Below are positions 43,601 through 51,817 of a DNA stretch of 64,000 nt, piece by piece (positions within the stretch are counted from its first letter, which is position 1; every line of letters begins with the position of its first letter). The stretch comes from UBA1723 sp045641625. GTDB taxonomy: Bacteria > Bacteroidota > Bacteroidia > Bacteroidales > Paludibacteraceae. The position numbers and the translations under genes were made by a program. The stretch is from positions 1 to 64,000 of the forward strand of contig JAZUHH010000012.1 of assembly GCA_045641625.1 (NCBI GenBank), read 5' to 3'. Under the pieces are notes generated by a model. It was given only the letters and a program-made list of their open reading frames with translations. It did no database searches and had not been told where the DNA came from.

Positions 43601-44518
43601 TTACCAGTTCTTTATTGATGTTGTCCATCCGTTGTTGTTATAGAACTCTCCACCTTGCTTTAGGAAAGCGTCTCTCCACGAATCTTCACCGCAAAGATGC
43701 CATCTCAACCAAGCAACTACGCAGTAAACTCCGCCCCAAGGACCGTAGCCATGACCTTCTCCCTTCATAATTCCTAGCCACATAGGAGCTTTGTTAGCAG
43801 GGTTGTTGAAGTCTCCCTTTGCATTATCGTACGCAACATCGTTAACTTCTCCTGCCATGAAAGCAGTTGGAATAGTTAGGTTGATGGCTCCGTCATGGCC
43901 AAAGCTACCGCTGTTCATAAGGAACAAAGTGGCAACACGAGGGTCTTTGTTCGCGCAATCTTCTGCCATTCCTCCTCCCTGTGAGTGACCGCAAATTCCG
44001 ACTCTCTTCATATTTAGCTTTCCGTAGAAACGGGCATTTGGATCGTTATTCATCTGCTCAAGCCAGTCAAATGCCTTGATAGCACCTTCTCCCTCCCATG
44101 AAGATGGCTGTGAATATACAACGAATCCCATAGAAGCGAGACGCTTGATGATTTTAGGCTGAGACTTAGGAGTTTCGCCACCTCCAGGACAATAGATTAC
44201 AACTGGGTGAATCTCTTTGCTTGGATCGCTAGTAAGCTGTTTAGGATAGCAAAGAACGCCTCCGCTGCTTCCCTGAGGTCCCATCTCTACCCATTCGTAT
44301 TCGCATGGACCGTCAAAGTCATAGACGTTTGTGCCTCTAAGGAACATCTTAGGCTCTGCCTGAGGCTGTGATGCAGGAGCGTTGAAACTCAAACTGTCAA
44401 GGTTGGAAACAGCAAATTCTGCTACTTTACCGTCCTTCTGATAAACGTAAAGTTTGTCTTGCGCATAGCTTGACATCAATGCCATGCAGGCGCACAATGA
44501 TAACACATGTTTTCTCAT
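43601..44518 (-). CDS. Secreted alpha/beta hydrolase (polyester-hydrolase-like)
   Basis: 305 residues. Signal peptide to SSYAQ, then a short N-terminal segment LYVYQKDGKVAEFAVSNLDSL of a type common in secreted Bacteroidales proteins. The alpha/beta-hydrolase fold has the nucleophile elbow GHSQGGG, a likely acid Asp in FMAGEVNDVAYD and the His in GEGHGYGPW. The oxyanion region is VVIYCPGGGETP. The general plan (GHSxGGG, C-terminal W-rich end) recalls the dienelactone hydrolase / cutinase-like group that includes Bacteroidota PET-active enzymes, but the natural substrate is more likely a plant or cell-surface ester. Single-gene transcript. Confidence 0.8.
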   Translation of the reverse strand: MRKHVLSLCACMALMSSYAQDKLYVYQKDGKVAEFAVSNLDSLSFNAPASQPQAEPKMFLRGTNVYDFDGPCEYEWVEMGPQGSSGGVLCYPKQLTSDPSKEIHPVVIYCPGGGETPKSQPKIIKRLASMGFVVYSQPSSWEGEGAIKAFDWLEQMNNDPNARFYGKLNMKRVGICGHSQGGGMAEDCANKDPRVATLFLMNSGSFGHDGAINLTIPTAFMAGEVNDVAYDNAKGDFNNPANKAPMWLGIMKGEGHGYGPWGGVYCVVAWLRWHLCGEDSWRDAFLKQGGEFYNNNGWTTSIKNW

Positions 44519-44698
44519 AGTAATTGTAGTGATAGATATCCAATTTTGGATTGTGTCGAACTGTGAAAAGTTCTAATAAAGAAATGTTAGACTGCAAGTT
44601 TAGGAAAAAGATGCATATGAAACAACTAAAAAGTCCGAAAAGTGTTTTTGTTGCATATGTTTGAAAGACTTTTATGTTGTAAAGCATTAAAACAAAAT

Positions 44699-44727
44699 AA
44701 AAAGCGAGGCTATGTACCTCGCTTTTT
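44699..44727. terminator. Bidirectional-type terminator
   Basis: AAAAAGCGAGG / CCTCGCTTTTT stem with a CTATGTA loop, directly after the stop of the amidase gene on the minus strand. Confidence 0.85.
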
Positions 44728-44733
44728 ATTCGA

Positions 44734-47700
44734 TTATTTCAACCATTTTACAACTGCCTTCATGAAGGCATTGCGTTTACTCTCTTTGCTTATCGCCTCG
44801 AAAGGTATGCAGGAAACCATAGTTCTGTGTTTGCCCTTGTAGCCTATCACAGCAGTAAGTCCGTTTTCCAGATAGCGCATCAGGATCATGCCTCCGTTCT
44901 GCTTGTCTATCGCGTCAAAAGTATATACAGGGTACTGGTATTGGGAAATTTCCTGATTCCAGTTGTACGATGCCTTGAAAGGGCAGTCCGTTCTGATCGA
45001 AGGGTTAAGCGTGCAAGCATCCGACAGATAAGGGGCGTTCAGCGAGAAGTGAAGATACTTGGCAGCAAAATCCTCCTTGTAGTTTGGCTTTACCTCGCAT
45101 ATTACGGAGTCAACACATTGTTTCTCTATTTCTCCTCTGCTCTGGTTTTCGTAAAGTTCCGAAGCAAGGTATGCGCCCGAAATGAAGAGCCTTCCTCCTC
45201 TTTCCAAATAGTCGGACAATGCTTCTATGGTCTTGTTGTCCAATACGTTGTATCTTGTTTGGATTCCGCATTTAGTCTGTTTCTCCAGACCAAGGATGTA
45301 ATCCACGAATGTGTAGTTCTTTCCTCTTAGAATATGGTCATCAGCAAAGGCTTCGTCGCTTGCGGATGCAAAGCTAATGCCAAGAGGTTTTAGTGACATT
45401 CCGTGAACGTAAGGGTAGTTGTGGCTGTTACCTGCAATGATCCTTCCTTCCTGGTTTCTTTCGCTTGCTCCGTGTCCAGGAGAATCGTTCGACTTGTACT
45501 CAGAAGTCTTTTCAAAGTCATATTGGTCTCCGCATTTCGAAGCTTCATAGATGTCAGGAACACCGCCGTCGTCCTTGTTAAGGAATCCTCCGAACAGAGA
45601 GTCATTGTAGAATTCAGGAGCGGATACTCGGTTGAATCCGTTTACTATTAGAACTCTGCCTGTTTCTTTAGGGTGAAGATAGGCGCTGAGGATTTCGCTC
45701 GGCATACTTTCTCCTCCGTCATTTACCGCAGTAACCTTGTAGCGCATTACTTTGCCAGGCTCTATCGGAAGAGTAATGTCCTCTTTTTCTACGAGTGTTC
45801 CGTTGTCGAATCCTCCGTTTCCAACAGCAGAGTAAACGACATATGCTTGTGGAGCAGAACTTTCCTCAGTAGAGTCAATTACAGCTTTCCATGAAAGGCT
45901 TACTGTTTTGTCATCGTTCAGAGCTGTGGCGAAATGGCTTGGCGGAAGAGGCTGTATGGTAACCTTTTCTCCCGTTGCAAATGCCATGTACTTTGCCATT
46001 GCCTTGTATATGGAGCGAGCGACTGTAAACCTGAAAACAGGGTCGTGGGCAAACTGCATGTCCAAGAAGTTCTGGTGCGACAACAGCTCTACCAATACAG
46101 TAGGCACTTCCGGCACTCTGGCTTCGTAGTAGTTGTCGTCTCTTAGCCCTCGATCTGTCCATTTTGGATAGAAGTTGCGCTTTATGTCGGACACTATTTC
46201 TGTTTCGATAAGGTCAGCAAGGTCTCTGCTTGCTCTGCGTGATATTCCGTTGCTGTAAACCTTTTTGCCGTTGTCATTGGTCATGAATATGGCCATAGTT
46301 CCAATCGGCATGGTGTCATTTACTCCTGCGTCAGTATGCAGAGCAAAGGCAAGGTCAACAGGTGTGTTCTTGGTGGTAAGCACATCGTTCACCCATCTTG
46401 CTCGGCTCACATAGTCAGTCTTGTATTCATTGTCCAGATAAGCATATATGGAGTCGTGATAGCCCGCCATTTGCAGCCAGTATCTTGCACACTCCAGATA
46501 CTTTGGCTTCTGGCTTGTGTAGAAGTATGGATCAGGCATCTGGTCGTTAGTCTTCTCTATACTACGCTCTACTACTCCGTCTCCACCTCCGAAGCGCACT
46601 GCGTCGGCTGTGATGATGTTGTTTTTGCGCGAGCTTTGGTTTGTCAGTCTGACGCAGTTCTTTGCTCGGTTCTTCCCCTTTGTGAAGTTGAAGTTTCCGA
46701 GATAGACCCAAGTTCCTCCCATTTTTGTCTGGTCAACGACAAAATCAGTAGAGCCTCCGCTGTGGACTACGGTATAGTGCGCGTCCTTTACCGAGTTCTC
46801 TACGGTTTTGTACGACACATAGACGGCATAGTTCCCTGTCGAGGGAATTGTTGGGATCCACTCGGTGTATGCGTTCGGGCTAACCTTGGATTTGATGCAT
46901 CTGTAGGAGCCCATCTTGAATGGGTTGTCCAAATGTCTGTAAAGCTTTTTCTTGGGAGCGTAGCCTGTTGTGTCATTCTCTTTGTCAGGATCCGCATTCC
47001 TCCAGTTTGTTTTTCTTCCGTTGCTTTCAAAGTATTCACCTTCCTTGTGTGTGTCGTAATCGACAATCACTTCGTTGCGCTGAATGTCTCGTTCTCTGGG
47101 CATGAACACGTTGACTCCGGCATTCTCCAGCATAGGCACAAGATAAGGGTACACTATGGAAAGGGTGTAGGTGTCTTCGCTGATTTGGAAAAGTCGTGGA
47201 CGCTGGACAACCCACTGGTTAAATTTCGGCTCGAAATAATATCCATGAGACGCCCAAAGAGCGAAATTCTTGCCGTTAAGTGCTCCCTGTGGAATAAAAG
47301 GTCTGCTAACATTCTTTACGACATTATGGTTTCCTCCCGCATTCTTGTGAAGCGATTCGGAATCTTTCTTTATATCTTTTCTGTAATAGTTAGGGACAAG
47401 CGACTCGATAGGCTCCCCATTGATTGATATCACAGGATTAAGATGCTGATACTGAGGAGGAAGGTTGGCTGCAATACTGTCTTTGAATTCGGCCACATCC
47501 TCTTCCCTGAAGTTTATTTTCAGGAAGGTCTTTGAAAGGTTCATTTCAAGCTTCTTCCCATTCTTGTTGTATTCCTCTACTCTTAGGGGACCGTAGTCGA
47601 TTTTGGGTTTGTGCTTCTCCTTGAAATAGTTGAAGGTGCCTTCGAGCGCAGTTGTCACAACATTTTCGCGAGGCTTTATCTTTTCTTTCTTCGCAGCGTG

Positions 47701-47760
47701 TAATGACTGAGAAAGAAATAAAAGTATGAATATCGTAATGTATTTTGCAGATGCGTACAT
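44734..47760 (-). CDS. Amidase_3 protein split by a golvesin-like insertion, with Fn3 domain
   Basis: 1008 residues; signal peptide MYASAKYITIFILLFLSQSL. The Amidase_3 zinc fold starts with FALWASHGYYF (His172) and SEDTY (Glu195). It is then interrupted by about 280 residues that contain a golvesin C-terminal-like beta domain (VYVSYKTVENSVKDAHYTV, GTWVYLGNFNFTKG, ITADAVRFGGGDG), and resumes with FALHTDAG (His475) and VLVELLSHQN (Glu558). A fibronectin type III domain follows (about 600-690), then a flavodoxin-like end domain (VLIVNGFNRV, GGRLFISGAYLASEL). Family members are often labelled xanthan lyase, but the residues fit a peptidoglycan or glycan amidase. All four metal and catalytic positions are present. 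Single-gene transcript. Confidence 0.85.
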   Translation of the reverse strand: MYASAKYITIFILLFLSQSLHAAKKEKIKPRENVVTTALEGTFNYFKEKHKPKIDYGPLRVEEYNKNGKKLEMNLSKTFLKINFREEDVAEFKDSIAANLPPQYQHLNPVISINGEPIESLVPNYYRKDIKKDSESLHKNAGGNHNVVKNVSRPFIPQGALNGKNFALWASHGYYFEPKFNQWVVQRPRLFQISEDTYTLSIVYPYLVPMLENAGVNVFMPRERDIQRNEVIVDYDTHKEGEYFESNGRKTNWRNADPDKENDTTGYAPKKKLYRHLDNPFKMGSYRCIKSKVSPNAYTEWIPTIPSTGNYAVYVSYKTVENSVKDAHYTVVHSGGSTDFVVDQTKMGGTWVYLGNFNFTKGKNRAKNCVRLTNQSSRKNNIITADAVRFGGGDGVVERSIEKTNDQMPDPYFYTSQKPKYLECARYWLQMAGYHDSIYAYLDNEYKTDYVSRARWVNDVLTTKNTPVDLAFALHTDAGVNDTMPIGTMAIFMTNDNGKKVYSNGISRRASRDLADLIETEIVSDIKRNFYPKWTDRGLRDDNYYEARVPEVPTVLVELLSHQNFLDMQFAHDPVFRFTVARSIYKAMAKYMAFATGEKVTIQPLPPSHFATALNDDKTVSLSWKAVIDSTEESSAPQAYVVYSAVGNGGFDNGTLVEKEDITLPIEPGKVMRYKVTAVNDGGESMPSEILSAYLHPKETGRVLIVNGFNRVSAPEFYNDSLFGGFLNKDDGGVPDIYEASKCGDQYDFEKTSEYKSNDSPGHGASERNQEGRIIAGNSHNYPYVHGMSLKPLGISFASASDEAFADDHILRGKNYTFVDYILGLEKQTKCGIQTRYNVLDNKTIEALSDYLERGGRLFISGAYLASELYENQSRGEIEKQCVDSVICEVKPNYKEDFAAKYLHFSLNAPYLSDACTLNPSIRTDCPFKASYNWNQEISQYQYPVYTFDAIDKQNGGMILMRYLENGLTAVIGYKGKHRTMVSCIPFEAISKESKRNAFMKAVVKWLK

Positions 47761-47785
47761 GAACTGTTATTTCTTGAAATCAGTG

Positions 47786-47793
47786 CAAAGGTA
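47786..47793 (-). promoter_or_regulatory. Promoter of amidase gene, -7 TACCTTTG on minus strand
   Basis: CAAAGGTA on the plus strand, exact reverse TAnnTTTG, 26 bases before the ATG. Confidence 0.75.
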
Positions 47794-47853
47794 CGAAAAA
47801 AGTTTCAGCTTTTTAGAAAAATTAGTTCTATTGTTTGTCATTTTAGGAAACAA

Positions 47854-47886
47854 AGAGAGCCGGCTGATTTTGTCAGCCGGCTCTCT
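47854..47886 (-). terminator. DUF4197 gene terminator
   Basis: Perfect 14-bp stem AGAGAGCCGGCTGA / TCAGCCGGCTCTCT with a TTTTG loop. Confidence 0.85.
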
Positions 47887-47909
47887 GATACCGAATAAAT
47901 TCGGATAAG

Positions 47910-48767
47910 TTATTTGTCCAATCGTCCGAATACATTCTGAAGCACGTCCGATACTCGGGCGCTTGCGTTGTGGCGGATATCATACTCCTTCTCTGACACC
48001 TTTGTGAACAGGCCGTTAAGGGCCTCGCCTGTGATGTAGCCTGACAAATTAGGGTTCACCATGTTTATTCCTCTGATTTTCTCGAAGATGTCGTCGGAAA
48101 GCACGCCCAATTTTCTCGCCATTTCCAATCCCATCTTTGCAGTGTTGTTGTCCAAGATCTCGACAAGCTTGTTGTTGTAGGTTGCGTAAGTGTTCCAAGC
48201 GTCAGTAGGTGTTACGTTTGCCACCTTTATAGTGTTTAGCGAATCAGTTATCGAAGGAACGAACGCATTTGTAAGCTGGTCGAAAGTGTTTGTGCGAAGA
48301 TATGAAGTCGCCGCATTGTCCTCGCCGAACAGCAGTTTTTCTGCATCTGAGAAAGATATGTTTGAGATTGCGTTCACGAAAATGTCGATAGATTTCGGAG
48401 CCGCGTTCTCTGCCGCACGGTTGAACAGCTTGATGATTGTGTCAGAATCCGGAATTGAAAGTCCAGAAGCGTTCAGCATGCTGTTGAAAGTCTGGTTTCC
48501 TGCAATAGACTGGACTGCGTTGAAAGTTGTGATGGCCTCCTTAGGCAGACCGATGCGCACAGCCGCGTCAGCCAAGTATCCGTCTTCCGCTCCAAGGTTC
48601 TTGGCTGCTGTTTCGATTCCGACTTTCAGTGCCGCCTTCAAACCCGAACCGATGTCGAAGCTTCCGCCACCATTCTTGGCGTTAGTTATTGCGTTGATTA
48701 CCTCTGCCGCAGTGCCGTCCTTGATAGCTTTCCCTGCCATTGACAGGATATTGTCAAATAGTCCCAT
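47910..48767 (-). CDS. DUF4197 domain protein
   Basis: 285 residues. Matches the DUF4197 family: SGLKAALKVGIETAAKNLG, IRIGLP-type segment (AAVRIGLPKEAI), LFGEDNAATSYLRTNTFDQL, VNPNLSGYITGEALNGLF and the end VSEKEYDIRHNASARVSDVL. The family is all-helical and its biochemical role is not established. Most relatives are secreted lipoproteins, while this one starts MGLFDNILSMAGKAI without a clear signal peptide. Single gene. Confidence 0.88.
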   Translation of the reverse strand: MGLFDNILSMAGKAIKDGTAAEVINAITNAKNGGGSFDIGSGLKAALKVGIETAAKNLGAEDGYLADAAVRIGLPKEAITTFNAVQSIAGNQTFNSMLNASGLSIPDSDTIIKLFNRAAENAAPKSIDIFVNAISNISFSDAEKLLFGEDNAATSYLRTNTFDQLTNAFVPSITDSLNTIKVANVTPTDAWNTYATYNNKLVEILDNNTAKMGLEMARKLGVLSDDIFEKIRGINMVNPNLSGYITGEALNGLFTKVSEKEYDIRHNASARVSDVLQNVFGRLDK

Positions 48768-48812
48768 GATTTTTTGATTAAGTTTCTATTACTGTATTGT
48801 TGTGTATAGATG

Positions 48813-48820
48813 CAAAAGTA
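48813..48820 (-). promoter_or_regulatory. Promoter of DUF4197 gene, -7 TACTTTTG on minus strand
   Basis: CAAAAGTA on the plus strand, exact reverse TAnnTTTG. Confidence 0.7.
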
Positions 48821-49029
48821 GCAAATACTTTTTTAAAATCCCATTTTTATTTGTTTTTTTCTCTAATCATTTCAGTCTGGGTGCAGGGACTTTCGACATA
48901 GATGTCCACGAGTAGTTCCGTATGGGGTTGTGTACCGTTGTTCGAGTCCGTAGGCTCGGCGGTGAAAAAAATACAACTTTTCCCCGTAATCTTTTTGACG
49001 TGTTGCTAGTTATGTACAATTTTATTGCT
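48821..49029. other. Spacer with a GC-rich island
   Basis: Divergent spacer between the DUF4197 and GH3 promoters. Bases 48878-48965 are clearly richer in G and C than the AT-rich flanks and have short pairing arms (GGAC/GTCC at 48887-48911; GAGTCC/GGCTC at 48944-48957), but no open frame and no named RNA family. Confidence 0.4.
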
Positions 49030-49037
49030 TACTTTTG
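49030..49037 (+). promoter_or_regulatory. GH3 gene promoter, -7 element TACTTTTG
   Basis: Exact TAnnTTTG match 62 bases before the ATG. Confidence 0.7.
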
Positions 49038-49099
49038 CGCTACCAATGACTAGTTATATATAGATATATTGTAAAGACGCTTCTAATAAAATAAACTAT

Positions 49100-51460
49100 A
49101 TGGGTAAAAAGGGTATGATGGCTGTCGGAATGTCCGCATTCATGCTTTCGGGCTGTGTGTCGGACAATAAGGACAACGTCGAGCAAAGGATAGACGCAAT
49201 CTATCAGCACATGAGCATGGACGAAAGAATCGCTCAGCTGCATGGCATATACATGACACAGTTTTTTGACGAGAACGACAAGCTGGACACAGCAAAGTGT
49301 CGCAGGCTGATTCCAAACGGAGTCGGTCACTTTTCTCAGTTTGCAATGAACTACCGCAAGACTCCTGACGAACTGCGCGATATGGTGGCGCAGATGCAGG
49401 AATGGCTGGTGAACAATACACCGTCGGGAATTCCGGCTCTCCTTCACGAGGAGGTACTGTCTGGAATCAACGGATACGAGGCGACTGTCTATCCTCAGCA
49501 GATAGGTTTGGCATGTTCGTTCAATCTACAGCTTGCGCGAAAGAAAACAGAGGAAACGTCAAATGACCTCCGCAAGGTTGGAGGAGCACAGGCCCTTTCT
49601 CCGATGGTCGATGTGGTCAGGAATCCGTCCTTCAACAGACTCGAGGAGTCTTACGGAGAAGATGCCTACCTTTCGGCTGTAATGGGAACTGCGTTTGTGT
49701 CGGGTCTTCAGCAGAATGACCTAAGAAAGGGAGTGGCGGCATGTTCCAAGCATTTTCTTGGCTATGGCGGAGGCGGAAACGCTGACGAAAAGGAGCTGAT
49801 GGAGGAAATCCTTCTTCCACACGAGACAATAGTGCGTGGTGCCGGAAGCAAGGTCGTGATGACCGGATACCACCGATTCAAGGACACAAAGTGCGTTGCG
49901 AGCCGCGAACTCCAGGAGGATATACTGCGCAACTATCTCGGTTTTGACGGCATGATGGTGTCCGACTACAATTCTATCGAACAGATTGATGAAAAGTTGG
50001 ATTCCACAGCCTGCGCCGCACTCGCTATTAACGCAGGAAACGATGTCGATTTCCCAGAGGGCAAAAACTATAAGTTCCTGAAGGAGGCCATCAGCTCGGG
50101 TGCTGTGTCACCGGAGACTCTGGAGAAGGCTGTGAAGCGCGTGCTAAGACACAAGGAGAGGTTGGGACTGCTTGACAAGGATGCCAAGCTTTACGAAACA
50201 GGACATATCGAGTGGGACTCCCCGTCAAATAGAGAGACAGCATACAAGCTTGCGACACAGAGCGTAGTGCTTTTGCGCAACAATGGAATTCTGCCGTTGT
50301 CTTCGCCTAAGAAAATCGCGCTTGTCGGCCCTAACGCAAACTCAATGTGGGCGATGTTGGGAGACTATTCGTACCACTCGATGCGTTTCTTCTGGAAGAA
50401 GGAGATCGAGGACAACATGCACCCAAGGATCGTAAGTTTGAAGGACGGAATGGTGAATAGCCTGCCTAAAGGCTCGTCTCTGGACTACAGCCGTGGTTGC
50501 GACTGGACCGAAGTCGTAGAGACCGTTGTCGAGAAGGGCGGTGACCCGCGCGTGGCATATATGCAGGATATCCAGAACCGTAAGGTCGAGTCCGGAGAAC
50601 CTGCTAACCTTGACGAGGCGCTTGCAATCGCGTCACAAAGTGACGTCATCGTTGCTGCCGTGGGCGAGAACGTGATGCTATGCGGCGAGAACCGAGACAG
50701 AACATCGTTGAGGCTTCCCGGAAAGCAGGAGCAGTTTGTCGAGAGGCTGATTGCTACAGGAAAACCTGTTGTCCTGGTCGTTTTCGGCGGAAGAGCGCAG
50801 GTTATCTCTAAAGTCGCTGACAGATGTGCCGCTGTAATACAGGCGTGGTATCCGGGCGAAGAGGGTGGCAATGCCGTGGCTGACATTATCTATGGAAAGG
50901 TTAATCCTTCGGGCAAACTTTCGGTCAGCTATCCTGCCGTAGAGATCAACGAGCCTGTGTGTTACAACCGAAGTCTGGAGCAGGACAGCAGAATCGCATA
51001 TCCTTTCGGATTTGGTTTGAGCTACACTTCGTTCGAGTATTCGAATGCGGAAGCTAGCAGTTCGGTTGTCGGCACTGACAGCGAGGACATAACTTTCTCT
51101 GTCGAGGTCAAAAACACAGGAGACAGGGAGGGTGACGAAATCGTCCAGCTTTACATTTCTCCGGCGGATTCCAGCTCAAACATCAGGCCAATTCAGTTGA
51201 AGGGATTTGCGCGTCTGTCCTTGATGCCAAATGAGAAGGGTACTGTGGTATTCCACATGTCTCCGGAGTTGTTCGGGTTCTACAAGGACAGAAAATGGCA
51301 CGTCGCTCCAGGAGAATTCATTGTCAAGTTCGCTTCTTCTTCCCAGGATGTCAGAGCCAGTGTTCCTGTCAAAATTGACGGAGAGGAAAGGGTTATGGAC
51401 TTGAGGAAATCATACTTCTCTGGTGTTGAACTTATAAAACTAGTAAAAGTAGAAATGTAG
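49100..51460 (+). CDS. GH3 family beta-glycosidase lipoprotein
   Basis: 786 residues. Short signal peptide with lipobox LSGC (Cys19), so lipid-anchored. GH3 layout: N-terminal barrel with HEEVLSGINGYEATVYPQ, SPMVDVVRNPSFNRLEESYGED and SKHFLGYGGG, nucleophile Asp289 in GMMVSDYNS; then the alpha/beta sandwich with KIALVGPNANSMW and GENRDRTSLRLP; a C-terminal Fn3-like domain (EVKNTGDREGDEIVQLYI). Closest type by eye is the beta-glucosidase/beta-xylosidase group. It removes terminal sugars from oligosaccharides in the periplasm or at the surface. No regulator is beside it. It is followed by a terminator, so it is not in an operon with the metalloprotease gene. Confidence 0.93.
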   Translation: MGKKGMMAVGMSAFMLSGCVSDNKDNVEQRIDAIYQHMSMDERIAQLHGIYMTQFFDENDKLDTAKCRRLIPNGVGHFSQFAMNYRKTPDELRDMVAQMQEWLVNNTPSGIPALLHEEVLSGINGYEATVYPQQIGLACSFNLQLARKKTEETSNDLRKVGGAQALSPMVDVVRNPSFNRLEESYGEDAYLSAVMGTAFVSGLQQNDLRKGVAACSKHFLGYGGGGNADEKELMEEILLPHETIVRGAGSKVVMTGYHRFKDTKCVASRELQEDILRNYLGFDGMMVSDYNSIEQIDEKLDSTACAALAINAGNDVDFPEGKNYKFLKEAISSGAVSPETLEKAVKRVLRHKERLGLLDKDAKLYETGHIEWDSPSNRETAYKLATQSVVLLRNNGILPLSSPKKIALVGPNANSMWAMLGDYSYHSMRFFWKKEIEDNMHPRIVSLKDGMVNSLPKGSSLDYSRGCDWTEVVETVVEKGGDPRVAYMQDIQNRKVESGEPANLDEALAIASQSDVIVAAVGENVMLCGENRDRTSLRLPGKQEQFVERLIATGKPVVLVVFGGRAQVISKVADRCAAVIQAWYPGEEGGNAVADIIYGKVNPSGKLSVSYPAVEINEPVCYNRSLEQDSRIAYPFGFGLSYTSFEYSNAEASSSVVGTDSEDITFSVEVKNTGDREGDEIVQLYISPADSSSNIRPIQLKGFARLSLMPNEKGTVVFHMSPELFGFYKDRKWHVAPGEFIVKFASSSQDVRASVPVKIDGEERVMDLRKSYFSGVELIKLVKVEM

Positions 51461-51501
51461 CCAGGACGCTGCATACATATCTGATACAAGTTTATTATCA
51501 T

Positions 51502-51539
51502 GCAAGAGGCGGGGATGCTACCTGCCTCTTGCTTTTTTT
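51502..51539 (+). terminator. GH3 gene terminator
   Basis: GCAAGAGGC / GCCTCTTGC stem with a 13-base loop, then seven T. Confidence 0.85.
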
Positions 51540-51779
51540 GTCATTGTCTGGTGCTATTGGCTGAACGCCGAGTCCGAACAGATGCAAATCTGTTCCGAAA
51601 ATACAAAAATTTATTATTTTGCTGATACTCACGGCTTCCCAAACCCGTTGAAAAATTTCAGCGGAGTGTTTCCTTTACCTTAGCCAGTCAGAAAACATCT
51701 TTTTATCTGTTGTCATGCGATTGTTTGCGATTATTAAGTTTTTCTTGATAAATATCTGCAATTTATCAATTCAGTTTAT
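51540..51779. other. Spacer with a small perfect hairpin
   Basis: GAACAGAT / ATCTGTTC with a GCAA tetraloop at 51576-51595, not followed by a T-run. Otherwise AT-rich with no gene. Confidence 0.45.
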
Positions 51780-51787
51780 TATTTTTG
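51780..51787 (+). promoter_or_regulatory. Promoter, -7 element TATTTTTG
   Basis: Exact TAnnTTTG match. The TTG at 51785 lies in it, so the start is placed at the ATG at 51818. Confidence 0.7.
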
Positions 51788-51817
51788 CCATTGCAAAACA
51801 TCTATAAATCGAAACAC

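Noticed and set aside
46336..47427. A 363-codon open frame on the plus strand, antisense to the amidase gene
   Set aside because: Cys- and Val-rich with no family likeness. It is the mirror of a well-supported gene with signal peptide, promoter and catalytic residues.
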